From the NCBI RefSeq assembly GCF_024213665.1, contig NZ_JANAVP010000001.1:350363-414362 (forward strand): a stretch of DNA of 64,000 bases. Direction: 5' to 3'. Within the stretch, counting starts at the first letter, position 1; the number at the start of each line of letters is the position of its first letter. Of this stretch, positions 45,832-56,861 are shown piece after piece. Both the position numbers and the translations under genes were made by a program. The notes below the pieces were generated by a model. The model had not been told where the DNA came from, did no database searches, and saw only the letters and a program-made list of their open reading frames with translations. This DNA comes from Streptomyces sp. A3M-1-3. GTDB taxonomy: Bacteria > Actinomycetota > Actinomycetes > Streptomycetales > Streptomycetaceae.

Positions 45832-47082
45832 TCACCCCGGATAGGGCGGAAATCGTCCCGTCAGCTCCAGCACCTCCGTACGAGCCTTCGGGTCCTCGCG
45901 CAGTGCGGCGCCGAAGATCACCGCGATCCGCGCCATCTCCGCCTCGCCCATGCCCTGGGTGGTGACGGCCGCCGTACCCAGCCGGATGCCGCGCTGGTCG
46001 CCGTACGGGAGGGCACACGTATCCAGGACCAGTCCCGCTGCCGCGAGCCGGCCACGGGCCGTACGGCCGTCCACGCCGAGCGGGGCCGGGTCCGCGGTGA
46101 TCAGGTGGGTGTCGGTGCCGTCCGTCGTGATCGCGAAGCCCTCGTCGGCGAGCCTGGCGGCGAGCACCCGCGCGTTGGCGACCACCTGATGGGCGTACGC
46201 CGCGAACGCCGGGGTCGCGGCCTCGCCGAAGGCGACGGCCTTGGCGGCGATCGTGTGCATCTGGGCGCCGCCCTGGGTGAACGGGAAGACCGCCCGGTCG
46301 ATCCGCTCGGCGAGGCCCGCACCGCACAGGATCATCCCGCCGCGCGGGCCGCGCAGCACCTTGTGGGTGGTGGCGCAGACGACATCGGCGTACGGGACGG
46401 GGCTGGGGGCCGCTCCCCCGGCGACCAGGCCGATGGGGTGGGCCGCGTCGGCAATCAGATAGGCGCCGTACTCGTCGGCGATCTCGCGGAAGGCGGCGTA
46501 GTCCAGGTGCCGTGGATACGAGATGGACCCGCACACGATGGCCTTCGGGCGGTGCTTCTTGGCCAGTGCCGCCACCTGCTCGTAGTCGATGAGCCCGCTG
46601 TCGGCCTCCACGCCGTAACCGACGAAGTCGAACCAGCGGCCGGAGAAATTGGCCGGGGAGCCGTGGGTGAGATGACCGCCGTACGGCAGCCCCATGGCCA
46701 GCACCGTGTCACCGGGCTTGAGCAGCGCGGCGTACGCGGCCAAGACCGCCGAGGATCCGGAGTGCGACTGCACATTGGCGTGCTGCGCGCCGAACAGGGC
46801 CATGGCGCGCTCCATGGCGATCCGCTCGGCGACATCGACGAACTCGCAGCCTCCGTGGTGGCGGGCGCCGGGATACCCCTCGGCGTACTTGTTCGCCAGC
46901 GGGGAGCCGAGGGCGGCGAGCACAGCGGGAGAGGTGAAGTTCTCCGCGGCGATCAGCTGGAGCCCGGTGGACTGCCGGTGCAGCTCGCCGAGGAGCACCT
47001 CCGCGAGCTCGGGGTCCTGGCGGCGCAGCGCCTGGAAGTCCGGGACGGAGTGGGTGCGGCTGTGAGCTGAGGTGACCGTCAT
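45832..47082 (-). CDS. glyA: Divergent serine hydroxymethyltransferase
   Basis: A 416-residue PLP enzyme from ATG 47082. SHMT features: LQLIAAENFTSPAVLAALGSPLANKYAEGYPG, HANVQSHSGSSAVLAAY, ADAAHPIGLVAGG and PLP lysine 241 in CATTHKVLRGPRGG. Odd points: the normally conserved RYYGGCE reads RHHGGCE, replacing the active-site tyrosines, and DMAH-AGL has become DAAHPIGL. It may be a paralogue with another substrate (other aldolase or transferase reaction) beside a canonical GlyA elsewhere in the genome. A short duplicated sequence lies upstream. Confidence 0.8.
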   Translation of the reverse strand: MTVTSAHSRTHSVPDFQALRRQDPELAEVLLGELHRQSTGLQLIAAENFTSPAVLAALGSPLANKYAEGYPGARHHGGCEFVDVAERIAMERAMALFGAQHANVQSHSGSSAVLAAYAALLKPGDTVLAMGLPYGGHLTHGSPANFSGRWFDFVGYGVEADSGLIDYEQVAALAKKHRPKAIVCGSISYPRHLDYAAFREIADEYGAYLIADAAHPIGLVAGGAAPSPVPYADVVCATTHKVLRGPRGGMILCGAGLAERIDRAVFPFTQGGAQMHTIAAKAVAFGEAATPAFAAYAHQVVANARVLAARLADEGFAITTDGTDTHLITADPAPLGVDGRTARGRLAAAGLVLDTCALPYGDQRGIRLGTAAVTTQGMGEAEMARIAVIFGAALREDPKARTEVLELTGRFPPYPG

Positions 47083-47173
47083 GGCGCTGCTCCGGGTCGC
47101 TCCGGGCGGAGGGGTGGTAACGCCAATGTAGGCCCGCAGCCCGGCGACCGCAGGTGCTCGTGCGCTTCGGGTA

Positions 47174-47220
47174 CGGATCAGGTACGGGCCGGGACGCCCG
47201 TGAGGGCTGTCACCACCGGG
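47174..47220. repeat. Direct repeat, copy A (duplicated 3' end of the phosphatase-like gene)
   Basis: 47 bases identical to 47349-47395 except for one C/T difference. Copy B encodes the last residues and stop of the phosphatase-like gene (PVVTALTGVPART); copy A is an orphan 175 bases further left, between that gene and glyA. Confidence 0.9.
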
Positions 47221-47348
47221 GACCGCTCCCGGACGCGCCTCTCGCACCGCTCGGCCCTTGGGGGCCTCTCCGGCTTCGAGCCGCTGCGCCCGCTGGGACA
47301 TGAGCCGCTGACGCGGCGGGCGTCCGGCGGATCATGCGCGCCGGGCGC

Positions 47349-47395
47349 CGGATCAGGTACGGGCCGGGACGCCCGTGAGGGCTGTCACTACCGGG
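47349..47395. repeat. Direct repeat, copy B (end of the phosphatase-like gene)
   Basis: Partner of the repeat at 47174-47220, covering the stop codon at 47353 and the last coding bases of the phosphatase-like gene. The block between the copies (47221-47348) is non-coding on my reading. Confidence 0.9.
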
Positions 47396-48012
47396 TCCAG
47401 TGCCTGGTTGATCTCGTCGCCGATCGACCGGAAGAAGGTGAGCGGTGCGCCGTACGGGTCGTACACCTCGTCCGCCTCCGCCGTCGGCGCAAGCAGCCAC
47501 CCGCGTAGCGCCGCCGCCGCGCGTACCAGCGCGCGGGCGCGCTCGACCACGCCCTCGTCCAGGGGGTCGGGCAGCGTGGCGGGGTCTATGGCCCGTACGA
47601 GCCGGGTGAACTCCTTGAGCGTGAAGGTCCGCAGCCCCGCGGAGTGGCCCATCGAGATGACCTGGGCCCGGTGGTCGCGGGTCGCGGTCAGGACGAGGTC
47701 GGCGCGGATGACGTGCTCGTCGAGCAGCTCCCGGCCGGTGAAGCCGGAGGCGTCGGCGCCGAAGTCGGCGAGGACGGCCGCCGCGTTGGCCTCCATCGGG
47801 GCGCCCTCGTGCCCCCACGTGCCCGCGCTCTCCACGATCAGACCCCGGGTCCCGAACGGCCCCAGCGGCGTGCCCAGACGGTCCGTCAGGGCATGGCGGG
47901 TCAGCCGCTCGGTGATCGGCGAGCGGCAGACGTTGCCGGTGCTGACGTGGAGGATGCGGAAGGTCTCGGTGGTGCTGGGTCCCGCTATGCCACGCCCCTC
48001 AGGGGCAGTCAA
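47353..48012 (-). CDS. LMW protein-tyrosine-phosphatase-like protein lacking the catalytic Cys
   Basis: A 219-residue protein; the start appears to be a TTG whose bases overlap the tsaC stop (TTGA). Low-molecular-weight phosphatases have a C-X5-R loop, VC(x)GNxCRSP. Here it is HVSTGNVCRSPITERL, so the nucleophilic Cys is Ser24 while Cys29, Arg30 and the general acid region (VYDPYG, Asp185) remain. That should abolish or greatly reduce phosphatase activity. It may bind phosphotyrosine or work as a regulator. The C-terminal 60 residues are longer than usual. It is translationally coupled to tsaC. Confidence 0.8.
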   Translation of the reverse strand: MTAPEGRGIAGPSTTETFRILHVSTGNVCRSPITERLTRHALTDRLGTPLGPFGTRGLIVESAGTWGHEGAPMEANAAAVLADFGADASGFTGRELLDEHVIRADLVLTATRDHRAQVISMGHSAGLRTFTLKEFTRLVRAIDPATLPDPLDEGVVERARALVRAAAALRGWLLAPTAEADEVYDPYGAPLTFFRSIGDEINQALDPVVTALTGVPART

Positions 48013-48656
48013 CTGGCCACCTCGAGGTCGGGTACGACCTCACGGAGCTGCTCCGCGGAGAGCGCGCCGGCCCGCAGCAGCACCGGGACCTTGCCGGTGA
48101 CGTCAACGATCGAGGACGGCTGGATGCCGGGCGTCGGACCGCCGTCGAGGTACACCGAGACAGAGTCGCCGAGCATGTCCTGCGCGGCGTCGCAGTCCTC
48201 GGGGGCCGGGTGCCCGGTGAGGTTGGCGCTGGAGACGGCCATCGGGCCGACCTCGGTGAGCAGCTCGATGGCGACCGGGTGCAGCGGCATCCGTACCGCG
48301 ACGGTGCCACGGGTCTCCCCCAGGTCCCACTGCAGCGAGGGCTGGTGCTTGGCGACGATGGTCAGCGCGCCGGGCCAGAAGGCGTCGACGAGCTCCCAGG
48401 CCTGCTCGGAGAAGTCGGTGACCAGGCCGTGCAGGGTGTTGGGGGAGCCGATGAGGACGGGCGTGGGCATGGAACGGCCCCGGCCCTTCGCCTGCAGCAG
48501 GTCACCGACGGCCTCGGCGCTGAAGGCGTCCGCACCGATGCCGTAGAGGGTGTCCGTGGGCAGCACGACCAGTTCGCCGCGGCGGACGGCGGACGCGGCT
48601 TCACGCAGACCGGTCTTGCGGTCGGTGGCGTCGTTGCAGTCGTATCGCCGTGCCAT
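48009..48656 (-). CDS. tsaC: L-threonylcarbamoyladenylate synthase
   Basis: A 215-residue TsaC/Sua5 protein with a good GAGGAGG site. Motifs: GELVVLPTDTLYGIGADAFS, KGRGRSMPTPVLIGS, LTIVAKHQPSLQWDLGETRGTVAVRMPLHP, MAVSSANLTGHPAP and PSSIVDVTGKVPVLLRAGA. It makes threonylcarbamoyl-AMP from threonine, bicarbonate and ATP for the t6A modification of ANN-decoding tRNAs. It lies in a translation-related block (prmC, prfA, rpmE). Confidence 0.95.
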   Translation of the reverse strand: MARRYDCNDATDRKTGLREAASAVRRGELVVLPTDTLYGIGADAFSAEAVGDLLQAKGRGRSMPTPVLIGSPNTLHGLVTDFSEQAWELVDAFWPGALTIVAKHQPSLQWDLGETRGTVAVRMPLHPVAIELLTEVGPMAVSSANLTGHPAPEDCDAAQDMLGDSVSVYLDGGPTPGIQPSSIVDVTGKVPVLLRAGALSAEQLREVVPDLEVAS

Positions 48657-48700
48657 TTAACGGGCCTCCTCGTGCATGGTCTGGTCTGTGCGGGCCGCGA

Positions 48701-49546
48701 TCACGGCATGGCCTTGCGGGCGGTCGCGAAGCGCGGCCGGTTGTTCAGGTCGGGGTGGTCGGCGGCATCCGCCCAGCCCCGCTCCTCGGTGAAGATCCAC
48801 GGCACCTGACCGCCCTGGGTGTCCGCGTGCTCGATGACGACGACACCGCCGGGGCGCAGCAGGCGGTGGGCGGTGCGCTCGAGACCTCGGATGGTGTCGA
48901 GCCCGTCCTCACCGGAGAAGAGGGCCATTTGGGGGTCGTGGTCACGCGCCTCGGGCGCAACGTACTCCCACTCGGTGAGCGGAATGTACGGCGGGTTGGA
49001 GATGACCAGGTCGACCTGGCCGTCCAGCTCCGGCAGAGCGGACAGCGCATCGCCCTGGTGGACGGTGACGCGGGAGCCCTCGGCGTTCTTGCGGGTCCAC
49101 CGGAGCGCGTCCTCGGACAGCTCGACGGCGTGCACCCGCGACCGCGGCACCTCCTGCGCCATGGCCAGGGCGATCGCTCCGGAGCCCGTGCACAGGTCGA
49201 CGATCAGCGGCTCGACGACGTCCATCGCGCGTACGGCGTCTATGGCCCAGCCGACGACCGACTCGGTCTCCGGCCGGGGTACGAAGACGCCCGGCCCGAC
49301 CTGGAGCTCCAGGAAGCGGAAGAAGGCACGTCCGGTGATGTGCTGCAGCGGCTCCCGCGCCTCGCGGCGGGCCACGGTCTCCCAGTAGCGGGCGTCGAAG
49401 TCCGCGTCCTTGACGTGGTGCAGCTCCCCCCGCTTGACGCCGTGCACGAACGCGGCGAGCTCCTCCGCGTCGAAGCGCGGTGAGGGCACGCCGGCGTCGG
49501 CCAGCCGCTGGGTGGCCTGGGCCACCTCGGCGAGCAGAAGGTTCAC
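48701..49546 (-). CDS. prmC: Release factor glutamine methyltransferase
   Basis: A 281-residue methyltransferase from GTG 49546 with GGAGG upstream. An N-terminal helical domain is followed by the SAM-binding fold: FVPRPETESVVGWAI, LIVDLCTGSGAIALAMAQEVP and the catalytic NPPYIP (DLVISNPPYIPLTEW). It methylates the Gln of the GGQ motif in release factors, fitting its place 66 bases behind prfA. Confidence 0.96.
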   Translation of the reverse strand: MNLLLAEVAQATQRLADAGVPSPRFDAEELAAFVHGVKRGELHHVKDADFDARYWETVARREAREPLQHITGRAFFRFLELQVGPGVFVPRPETESVVGWAIDAVRAMDVVEPLIVDLCTGSGAIALAMAQEVPRSRVHAVELSEDALRWTRKNAEGSRVTVHQGDALSALPELDGQVDLVISNPPYIPLTEWEYVAPEARDHDPQMALFSGEDGLDTIRGLERTAHRLLRPGGVVVIEHADTQGGQVPWIFTEERGWADAADHPDLNNRPRFATARKAMP

Positions 49547-49612
49547 GGGCCTTCCTCCGGTTGCGCGTCTGACGGGGGTGTGCGGTGGTCGGGGGCGTAC
49601 GGACTGCTGGGC

Positions 49613-50692
49613 CTACTGGGCCGCGGCGAGCTTGGCCGCGGAGTCCGCGTCGACGCAGGCCTGGATCATCGCGTCCAGGTCGCCGTCCAGGACTTGGTCC
49701 AAGTTGTACGCCTTGAAGCCCACCCGGTGGTCCGAGATCCGGTTTTCCGGGAAGTTGTACGTGCGGATCTTCTCGGAGCGGTCGACCGTACGTACCTGGC
49801 TGCGCCGGGCGTCCGCGGCCTTCGACTCGGCTTCCTCCTGGGCTGCGGCCAGCAGCCGCGAGCGCAGGATACGCAGAGCCTGCTCCTTGTTCTGGAGCTG
49901 GCTCTTCTCGTTCTGGCAGGAGGCGACGATGCCGGTCGGCATGTGGGTGATACGTACCGCGGAGTCCGTGGTGTTGACCGACTGTCCGCCGGGGCCCGAG
50001 GAGCGGTAGACGTCGATCCGCAGGTCGTTCTGGTGGATCTCCACGTCGACCTCCTCGGCCTCGGGCGTGACCAGCACGCCGGCCGCGGAGGTGTGGATCC
50101 GGCCCTGCGACTCGGTGGCGGGCACGCGCTGCACGCGGTGCACTCCGCCCTCGTACTTCATCCGCGCCCAGACGCCCTGGCCGGGCTCGGTGGCACCCTG
50201 GCCGCCCTTGGTCTTCACCGCGACCTGGACGTCCTTGTAGCCGCCGAGCTCGGACTCGGTGGAGTCGATGATCTCGGTCTTCCAGCCGATGCGCTCCGCG
50301 TAGCGGAGGTACATGCGCAGCAGGTCACCGGCGAACAGGGCCGACTCGTCGCCGCCCGCGCCCGCCTTGATCTCCAGCAGTACGTCCTTGTCGTCGCTCG
50401 GGTCGCGCGGCACGAGCAGCAGCCGGAGTCTCTCGGTGAGCTCCTCGCGCTGCTTCTCCAGCACCTTCACCTCGGCGGCGAAGTCGGGGTCGTCGGCGCC
50501 CAGCTCGCGCGCGGTCTCGATGTCGTCGCCCGCCTGCTTCCAGGCGCGGAACGTGCCGATGATCGGCGTCAGCTCCGCGTAGCGCTTGTTGAGCTTGCGC
50601 GCGTTCGCCTGGTCGGAGTGGACCGAAGGGTCGGCGAGCTGCTTCTCGAGGTCGGCGTGTTCGCCAACCAGTTCCTCGACCGCCTCGAACAT
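49613..50692 (-). CDS. prfA: Peptide chain release factor 1
   Basis: A 359-residue factor from ATG 50692 (AGGAG six bases upstream). The stop-codon-reading tripeptide PAT is in [17 protein letters not shown], and the catalytic GGQ in [22 protein letters not shown]. It ends translation at UAA and UAG. It is transcribed between rpmE and its own methyltransferase prmC, though a strong hairpin follows rpmE. Confidence 0.98.
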   Translation of the reverse strand: MFEAVEELVGEHADLEKQLADPSVHSDQANARKLNKRYAELTPIIGTFRAWKQAGDDIETARELGADDPDFAAEVKVLEKQREELTERLRLLLVPRDPSDDKDVLLEIKAGAGGDESALFAGDLLRMYLRYAERIGWKTEIIDSTESELGGYKDVQVAVKTKGGQGATEPGQGVWARMKYEGGVHRVQRVPATESQGRIHTSAAGVLVTPEAEEVDVEIHQNDLRIDVYRSSGPGGQSVNTTDSAVRITHMPTGIVASCQNEKSQLQNKEQALRILRSRLLAAAQEEAESKAADARRSQVRTVDRSEKIRTYNFPENRISDHRVGFKAYNLDQVLDGDLDAMIQACVDADSAAKLAAAQ

Positions 50693-50760
50693 CGGGGGCT
50701 CCTGAATTGAAGTACGAAAACTGCTGCTGGACAGCTGCTGGCAGAACAAAAACACCGGTC

Positions 50761-50788
50761 CCGGCCGCCCCCGCGCGGGGGCGGCCGG
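50761..50788 (-). terminator. Hairpin after rpmE
   Basis: A perfect 28-base palindrome (14-bp stem, 50761-50774 with 50775-50788) with flanking CCGGT/ACCGG pairing, 20 bases after the rpmE stop. The very strong stem likely ends or attenuates the rpmE transcript before prfA. Confidence 0.7.
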
Positions 50789-50808
50789 AAACCGGCGCAG
50801 TTGGCTCG

Positions 50809-51033
50809 CTACTTCGCGGCGGAGCCGGCAGCCTTGCCGAATCGGGCCTCGAAGCGGGCCACACGGCCACCGGTGTCGAGGATCTTCTGCTTGCCCGTGT
50901 AGAACGGGTGGCACTCGGAGCAGACCTCGGCGCGGATGTTGCCGCTGCCGATCGTGCTACGGGTGGTGAACGAGGCACCGCAGGTGCAGCTGACCTGGGT
51001 CTCGACGTACTCGGGGTGGATGTCGCGCTTCAA
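50809..51033 (-). CDS. rpmE: 50S ribosomal protein L31 (zinc-binding form)
   Basis: A 74-residue protein starting [27 protein letters not shown]. Cysteines at 16, 18, 37 and 40 ([18 protein letters not shown]) form the C+ zinc site. Streptomyces often has a zinc-free paralogue under Zur control elsewhere; this is the zinc-dependent copy. Ribosome site AGGAG at good spacing. Confidence 0.97.
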   Translation of the reverse strand: MKRDIHPEYVETQVSCTCGASFTTRSTIGSGNIRAEVCSECHPFYTGKQKILDTGGRVARFEARFGKAAGSAAK

Positions 51034-51182
51034 GGTGTCTCCTAGTTTCGGGAGGGCACCGGGTCGTAGGGGCGGAGTTGCCAGTACGTGAACCGGGGCC
51101 GACGGACCAGTCTGCCAGGACCGGCCCGCGCTTCAAAATCTGAAGATGCTCACCACAACGGGGACCGGTACGGATCTATTCC

Positions 51183-51234
51183 GTGCTTCTGGTCGGTGCT
51201 TCTGGTCCGCGCTTCTATTCTGCGCTTCTGACGA
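51183..51234. repeat. Four imperfect 13-bp tandem repeats at the end of the LCP gene
   Basis: Units GTGCTTCTGGTCG, GTGCTTCTGGTCC, GCGCTTCTATTCT and GCGCTTCTGACGA follow each other. The LCP stop codon (51215-51217) lies in the third unit, so the array extends beyond the gene. Thirteen is not a multiple of three, so a change in copy number could move the stop. Confidence 0.75.
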
Positions 51235-52321
51235 TGCCGGCGGTCTCACCCCTGTCGCCCGCCGAGTCCTTGGTGGCGGAGGCCGGAATCGGCTGGTCGA
51301 GCCGCAGCGCGGACCAGACCTGCTTGGACTCCCTATCCAGCACGATGACGCGGTTGGGGTCCGCCGGGTCGTACCGCACCGGCAGCGTGATCATGTTCAT
51401 GTTGGCCGCGCTGATGCCCTTGAGCCCGCTCGCGAAGCTCATCAGGGAGTTGACGTCGTCCAGCGAGGAATCGGCGGTGACGGCCTTGGTGGCCGTATCG
51501 GCGAGGTCGAAGAGCTTCTTGGGGTTCGAGAACACGCCGACGTCCCCGACCTGCTCGATCAGCGCCTTGATGAAGGCCTGCTGGAGCTGTATTCGGCCCA
51601 GGTCGCTGCCGTCGCCCACGCTCTTGCGGGTCCGTACGAGGGCGAGCGCCTGCTCACCGCCCAGCGTGTGGGTACCGGTCGTCAGGTCGAGCCGGCTCTT
51701 CGTGTCCTTGATCGCCCGCGTGGTGGTGATGTCGACCCCGCCGAGCTTGTCGATGATCTCCTTGAAGCCGGAGAAGTCGACCTCTATGTAGTGGTCCATG
51801 CGCGTGCCGGACATCTTCTCGACGGTCTTCACCGCACAGGCCGGGCCGCCCGTGGTGTACGACTCGTTGAACATCACGCGCCGGCCGCCGGGGTCGGTCT
51901 TCCCGTCGTCCGTCGTGCACGCGGGGCGGGTGACCATGGTGTCTCTCGGTATGGAGACGATGCTCGCCTTCTTGTGGCCCTCGTAGACGTGGACGACCAT
52001 CGCGGTGTCGGAGCGGGCGGTGCCCTCGTCCGCGCCGTACTCGGAGTTGTCGCCGGACCGGGAGTCGGAGCCGAGGACGAGGATGTCCATCGAGCCGTTG
52101 TCGATGTTGTCGGGGCGGTCGGTGCCGAGGGCCGCGTCGATGTCGACGCTTCGGATGTTCCCGTTGAACTTGAAGTAGAGGTAACCGAGTCCGGACCCGC
52201 CGAACAGCACGACACCGGCCGCGCCCCACGCGGCGACGGTCAGCGCCTTACGGTGCCCCGGCTGCTGTTTGCGGCGCCGGCCGGTGGCGCGTGCGCCCCG
52301 GCCCCTGCTCTCCTCGGTCAT
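51215..52321 (-). CDS. LytR-CpsA-Psr (LCP) family wall glycopolymer ligase
   Basis: A 368-residue protein. A basic Arg/Gln-rich cytoplasmic start is followed by one membrane anchor (LTVAAWGAAGVVLFGGSGLGYLYF) and an extracellular LCP domain: MDILVLGSDSRSGDN, RSDTAMVVHVYEGHKKASIVSIPRDTMV, MDHYIEVDFSGFKEIIDKLGGVDI, GTHTLGGEQALALVRTRKSVGDGSDLGRIQLQQAFI. The Arg and Asp residues of these motifs bind the pyrophosphate lipid. These enzymes attach teichoic-acid-like polymers to peptidoglycan, which fits the WecA/TagO-type gene at 44-45.7 kb. Confidence 0.95.
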   Translation of the reverse strand: MTEESRGRGARATGRRRKQQPGHRKALTVAAWGAAGVVLFGGSGLGYLYFKFNGNIRSVDIDAALGTDRPDNIDNGSMDILVLGSDSRSGDNSEYGADEGTARSDTAMVVHVYEGHKKASIVSIPRDTMVTRPACTTDDGKTDPGGRRVMFNESYTTGGPACAVKTVEKMSGTRMDHYIEVDFSGFKEIIDKLGGVDITTTRAIKDTKSRLDLTTGTHTLGGEQALALVRTRKSVGDGSDLGRIQLQQAFIKALIEQVGDVGVFSNPKKLFDLADTATKAVTADSSLDDVNSLMSFASGLKGISAANMNMITLPVRYDPADPNRVIVLDRESKQVWSALRLDQPIPASATKDSAGDRGETAGIVRSAE

Positions 52322-52420
52322 CTTCTCCTCGAGTCCTCGATGTGTTGATGCCCCCTGCCATGAAGATCAGGCACGGTTTCCCGTCGTTTGTCAGACGGCG
52401 GAGCAGCGAGAAGGGTTGCA

Positions 52421-52465
52421 CAACGCACTGTGCCCACCGCCGGTGGCGGTGGGCACAGTGCGTTG
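52421..52465 (-). terminator. Terminator of the secreted protease gene
   Basis: A perfect 21-bp stem (52421-52441 with 52445-52465) closed by a GGT loop, 37 bases after the protease stop. It is among the longest perfect hairpins in the window. Confidence 0.85.
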
Positions 52466-52502
52466 CGGGAGGAGGGGCGTCATACGCCTCTCACGTGCGG
52501 TT

Positions 52503-54227
52503 TCAGCCGATCGTGTAGTAGCTGTTCCAGCCGCTGCCGAGCTTCACCTGTGTGGCGAAGATCTCCGACGTGGCCTTGCCCGTGCCCTTGAGGAGGTACA
52601 GGTCGCCGCCCGTGGAACGGGCGATCACATCGGCCTTGGAGTCGCCGTTCACGTCACCCGGGGTGACGATCAGGTTGTACGCCGACCAGTTGCTGCGCAC
52701 CAGCGTCGGGGCCTCGAACGGGGCGGTGGACTTGCCGGTGCCCTTGACCAGGTACACGTCGTTCGTGCCGCCGCGGCGGACGATCAGGTCGACCTTGCCG
52801 TCGTTGGTGAAGTCGCCGTGGCCGCGCACCTGGTTGTAGACCTGGTAGCCGGTGGCCGCCTTGGTCGGGGTGTTGAACTTCCCGTTGCCGAAGCTCGGGT
52901 ACACCATCAGGTCTCCGGTGGCGCTGACGGCCAGCAGGTCGCCCTTGCCGTCACCGTTCACGTCACCGGGCGCGACGATCGCGCGGACCGTCTTCCAGTT
53001 GCTGAAGATCTTGGTGCTGACGTACGTCGAGCTGCTCACCGAGCGGTGGATCCAGTACATGTCGCCCGTCGAGCTGTGGCGGGCGATGAGGTCCTCGAAG
53101 CCGTCCCGGTTGAGGTCCGTCTGGATGATCGTGTTGTACGCGCTGTACGAGCCGGCCAGCACCTTGCGGGCGGCGAGGCTCTCACCGTTGGAGGTGAAGG
53201 TGTAGCCGGTGCTGCCGGTGGTGCGGGCGAACAGGTCCGCACGGTGGTCACCGCTGAAGTTGGCGTCGTCGATACGCGGCTGGATCGCCGGGGTGTACGT
53301 CGAGACCTTGGTGTACACGTCGTACGTGCCGTAGACGTTGCACTCCTCGCTCGCGGTCGCGGGGCCCCACGAGGTGATGCCGACGACGCGGCCGCTCACG
53401 ACGAGCGGGCTGCCGGAGTCACCCGGGCAGGTGGCCTGTCCGGTGAAGTCGTCGCTGGTGCCGCCCTTGCCCGCGCAGACCATGTGGCCCGGCTTGAAGG
53501 CGCCCGGCTGGCCGAGCGCCGTGTCCAGGTTCTCCGAGCACTCGGCGTCGGAGTGCATCGGCTGGTTCACCCGCTGCAGCGTGTCCGCGAGCATCGCGGA
53601 GTTCGGGTCCGAGCTGGTCAGGCCCCAGCCGTAGGTGGTGGCGGTGGTACCGGCGGCGTAGCGCGCGGTGTCACCGTAGGAGGCCTGCTGCAGCGGGGTG
53701 TACGGCAGCGGCTTGGACAGCGTCAGCAGCGCCACGTCGTTGTCGATCGCGGCGGCGTTGTAGGAGCCGGCGAAGTACGAGCGGCTGATGTTGACGACCG
53801 TGCCCTCGCTGTTGTCGGGGCCGCCGACCAGCTTGGCGGTGCCGCCGAGCACGAGACCGCGCCCGCGCATGTCCAGGGCGTTGCCGTTCTCATCCGTCAC
53901 GCAGTGCGCGGCGGTGAGCACCTTGTTCGGCGCCACGAGGGTGCCGCCACAGGTGAAGTAGAACGTGCCGTCGTTGTCCCACTCGAACAGCAGCTGCACC
54001 ATCCACGGGGCGCTGCTGAAGGCGGTGTCCGTACCGCCGATGATCTTCGAAGACGCCTTGGCCGTGCTGACGACCTTGCTGTTCTTCGGCGGGAGGAACT
54101 TCGGCCCGCCTTCGTCGGCCTGGGCAGTCGCAACCAGCGCGCCCCCGAGCACAGCCAGAGCCGCGGCGCCGGCGGCTATGAGTCTGCGAATCTTCTTGAC
54201 CGGTCTGCCGTGACGCGACACACGCAC
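52503..54227 (-). CDS. Secreted trypsin-like serine protease with C-terminal FG-GAP repeats
   Basis: A 574-residue exported protein. GTG 54227 follows GGAGAG. A signal peptide (KKIRRLIAAGAAALAVLGGALVATAQA) is followed by a short propeptide and a trypsin domain starting at IIGGTDTAF (residue about 62) with triad His108 (LTAAHC), Asp164 (NDVALL) and Ser271 (CPGDSGSP). From about residue 330 there are FG-GAP/VCBS-like repeats with calcium-binding loops (DANFSGDHRADLFART, DLNRDGFEDLIARH, DVNGDGKGDLLAVS, DFTNDGKVDLIVRR, DVNGDSKADVIARS), probably a beta-propeller for binding. Target unknown. Confidence 0.94.
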   Translation of the reverse strand: MRVSRHGRPVKKIRRLIAAGAAALAVLGGALVATAQADEGGPKFLPPKNSKVVSTAKASSKIIGGTDTAFSSAPWMVQLLFEWDNDGTFYFTCGGTLVAPNKVLTAAHCVTDENGNALDMRGRGLVLGGTAKLVGGPDNSEGTVVNISRSYFAGSYNAAAIDNDVALLTLSKPLPYTPLQQASYGDTARYAAGTTATTYGWGLTSSDPNSAMLADTLQRVNQPMHSDAECSENLDTALGQPGAFKPGHMVCAGKGGTSDDFTGQATCPGDSGSPLVVSGRVVGITSWGPATASEECNVYGTYDVYTKVSTYTPAIQPRIDDANFSGDHRADLFARTTGSTGYTFTSNGESLAARKVLAGSYSAYNTIIQTDLNRDGFEDLIARHSSTGDMYWIHRSVSSSTYVSTKIFSNWKTVRAIVAPGDVNGDGKGDLLAVSATGDLMVYPSFGNGKFNTPTKAATGYQVYNQVRGHGDFTNDGKVDLIVRRGGTNDVYLVKGTGKSTAPFEAPTLVRSNWSAYNLIVTPGDVNGDSKADVIARSTGGDLYLLKGTGKATSEIFATQVKLGSGWNSYYTIG

Positions 54228-54308
54228 GCAACTCTCCAGTTGTTCAAGGGAATTCAGAGATTGACGCCGTGTGGGGGGAAGGGAACGGCTGACCGATGCT
54301 ACAGCAGA

Positions 54309-54342
54309 AATCCGCCCCGTCACTCGAGTGACGGGGCGGATT
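54309..54342 (-). terminator. Terminator of rho
   Basis: A perfect 34-base palindrome centred on CTCGAG, 26 bases after the rho stop. Confidence 0.8.
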
Positions 54343-54368
54343 CCTGTGATGCGCGTAACGCTCTGAAC

Positions 54369-56471
<2,103 letters not shown>

Positions 56472-56861
56472 GAAGGGTCCTTCCCTGGAGCGGACGTCGG
56501 CCTGTCTGGCTCGGCGACCGGTTGTGCTGTCCGACTGCGGTCCTTGGCTTGTGGACCGTGCCGGGGCGGTGGTCCGCCGGTTTACGACGGCGGAGGAGGA
56601 ATAACGTGCATGGGTTCCGGCGCGAAGCCCCCTGCTGCGGAGAGCGTGGGAATGTCACGCCGATTTCCGGAGCGTGCTCGAAACTGCCTGGCAGTGATCA
56701 AAGCAGTTGGGGAGGCTCCCGGAAGAATGGTGGTCCCGGAGGGGGACACTGCGCACCTAGCCACAAAGGCTTCGGGTGCAGACTTGAGGTTAACACTACC
56801 GGATCCAACAAACATTCCCCCTCTCCGTCACCGGCAATCGCGCTCCCGCCGCACCATGGCC
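56472..56861. other. Upstream region of rho
   Basis: 390 bases without a supported gene. The part near 56760-56820 is A/T-rich for this genome, with a possible leftward -10 (TAGTGT, 56798-56793). Rho genes are often autoregulated through long leaders, and the size here fits, but no defined structure was found. Confidence 0.4.
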
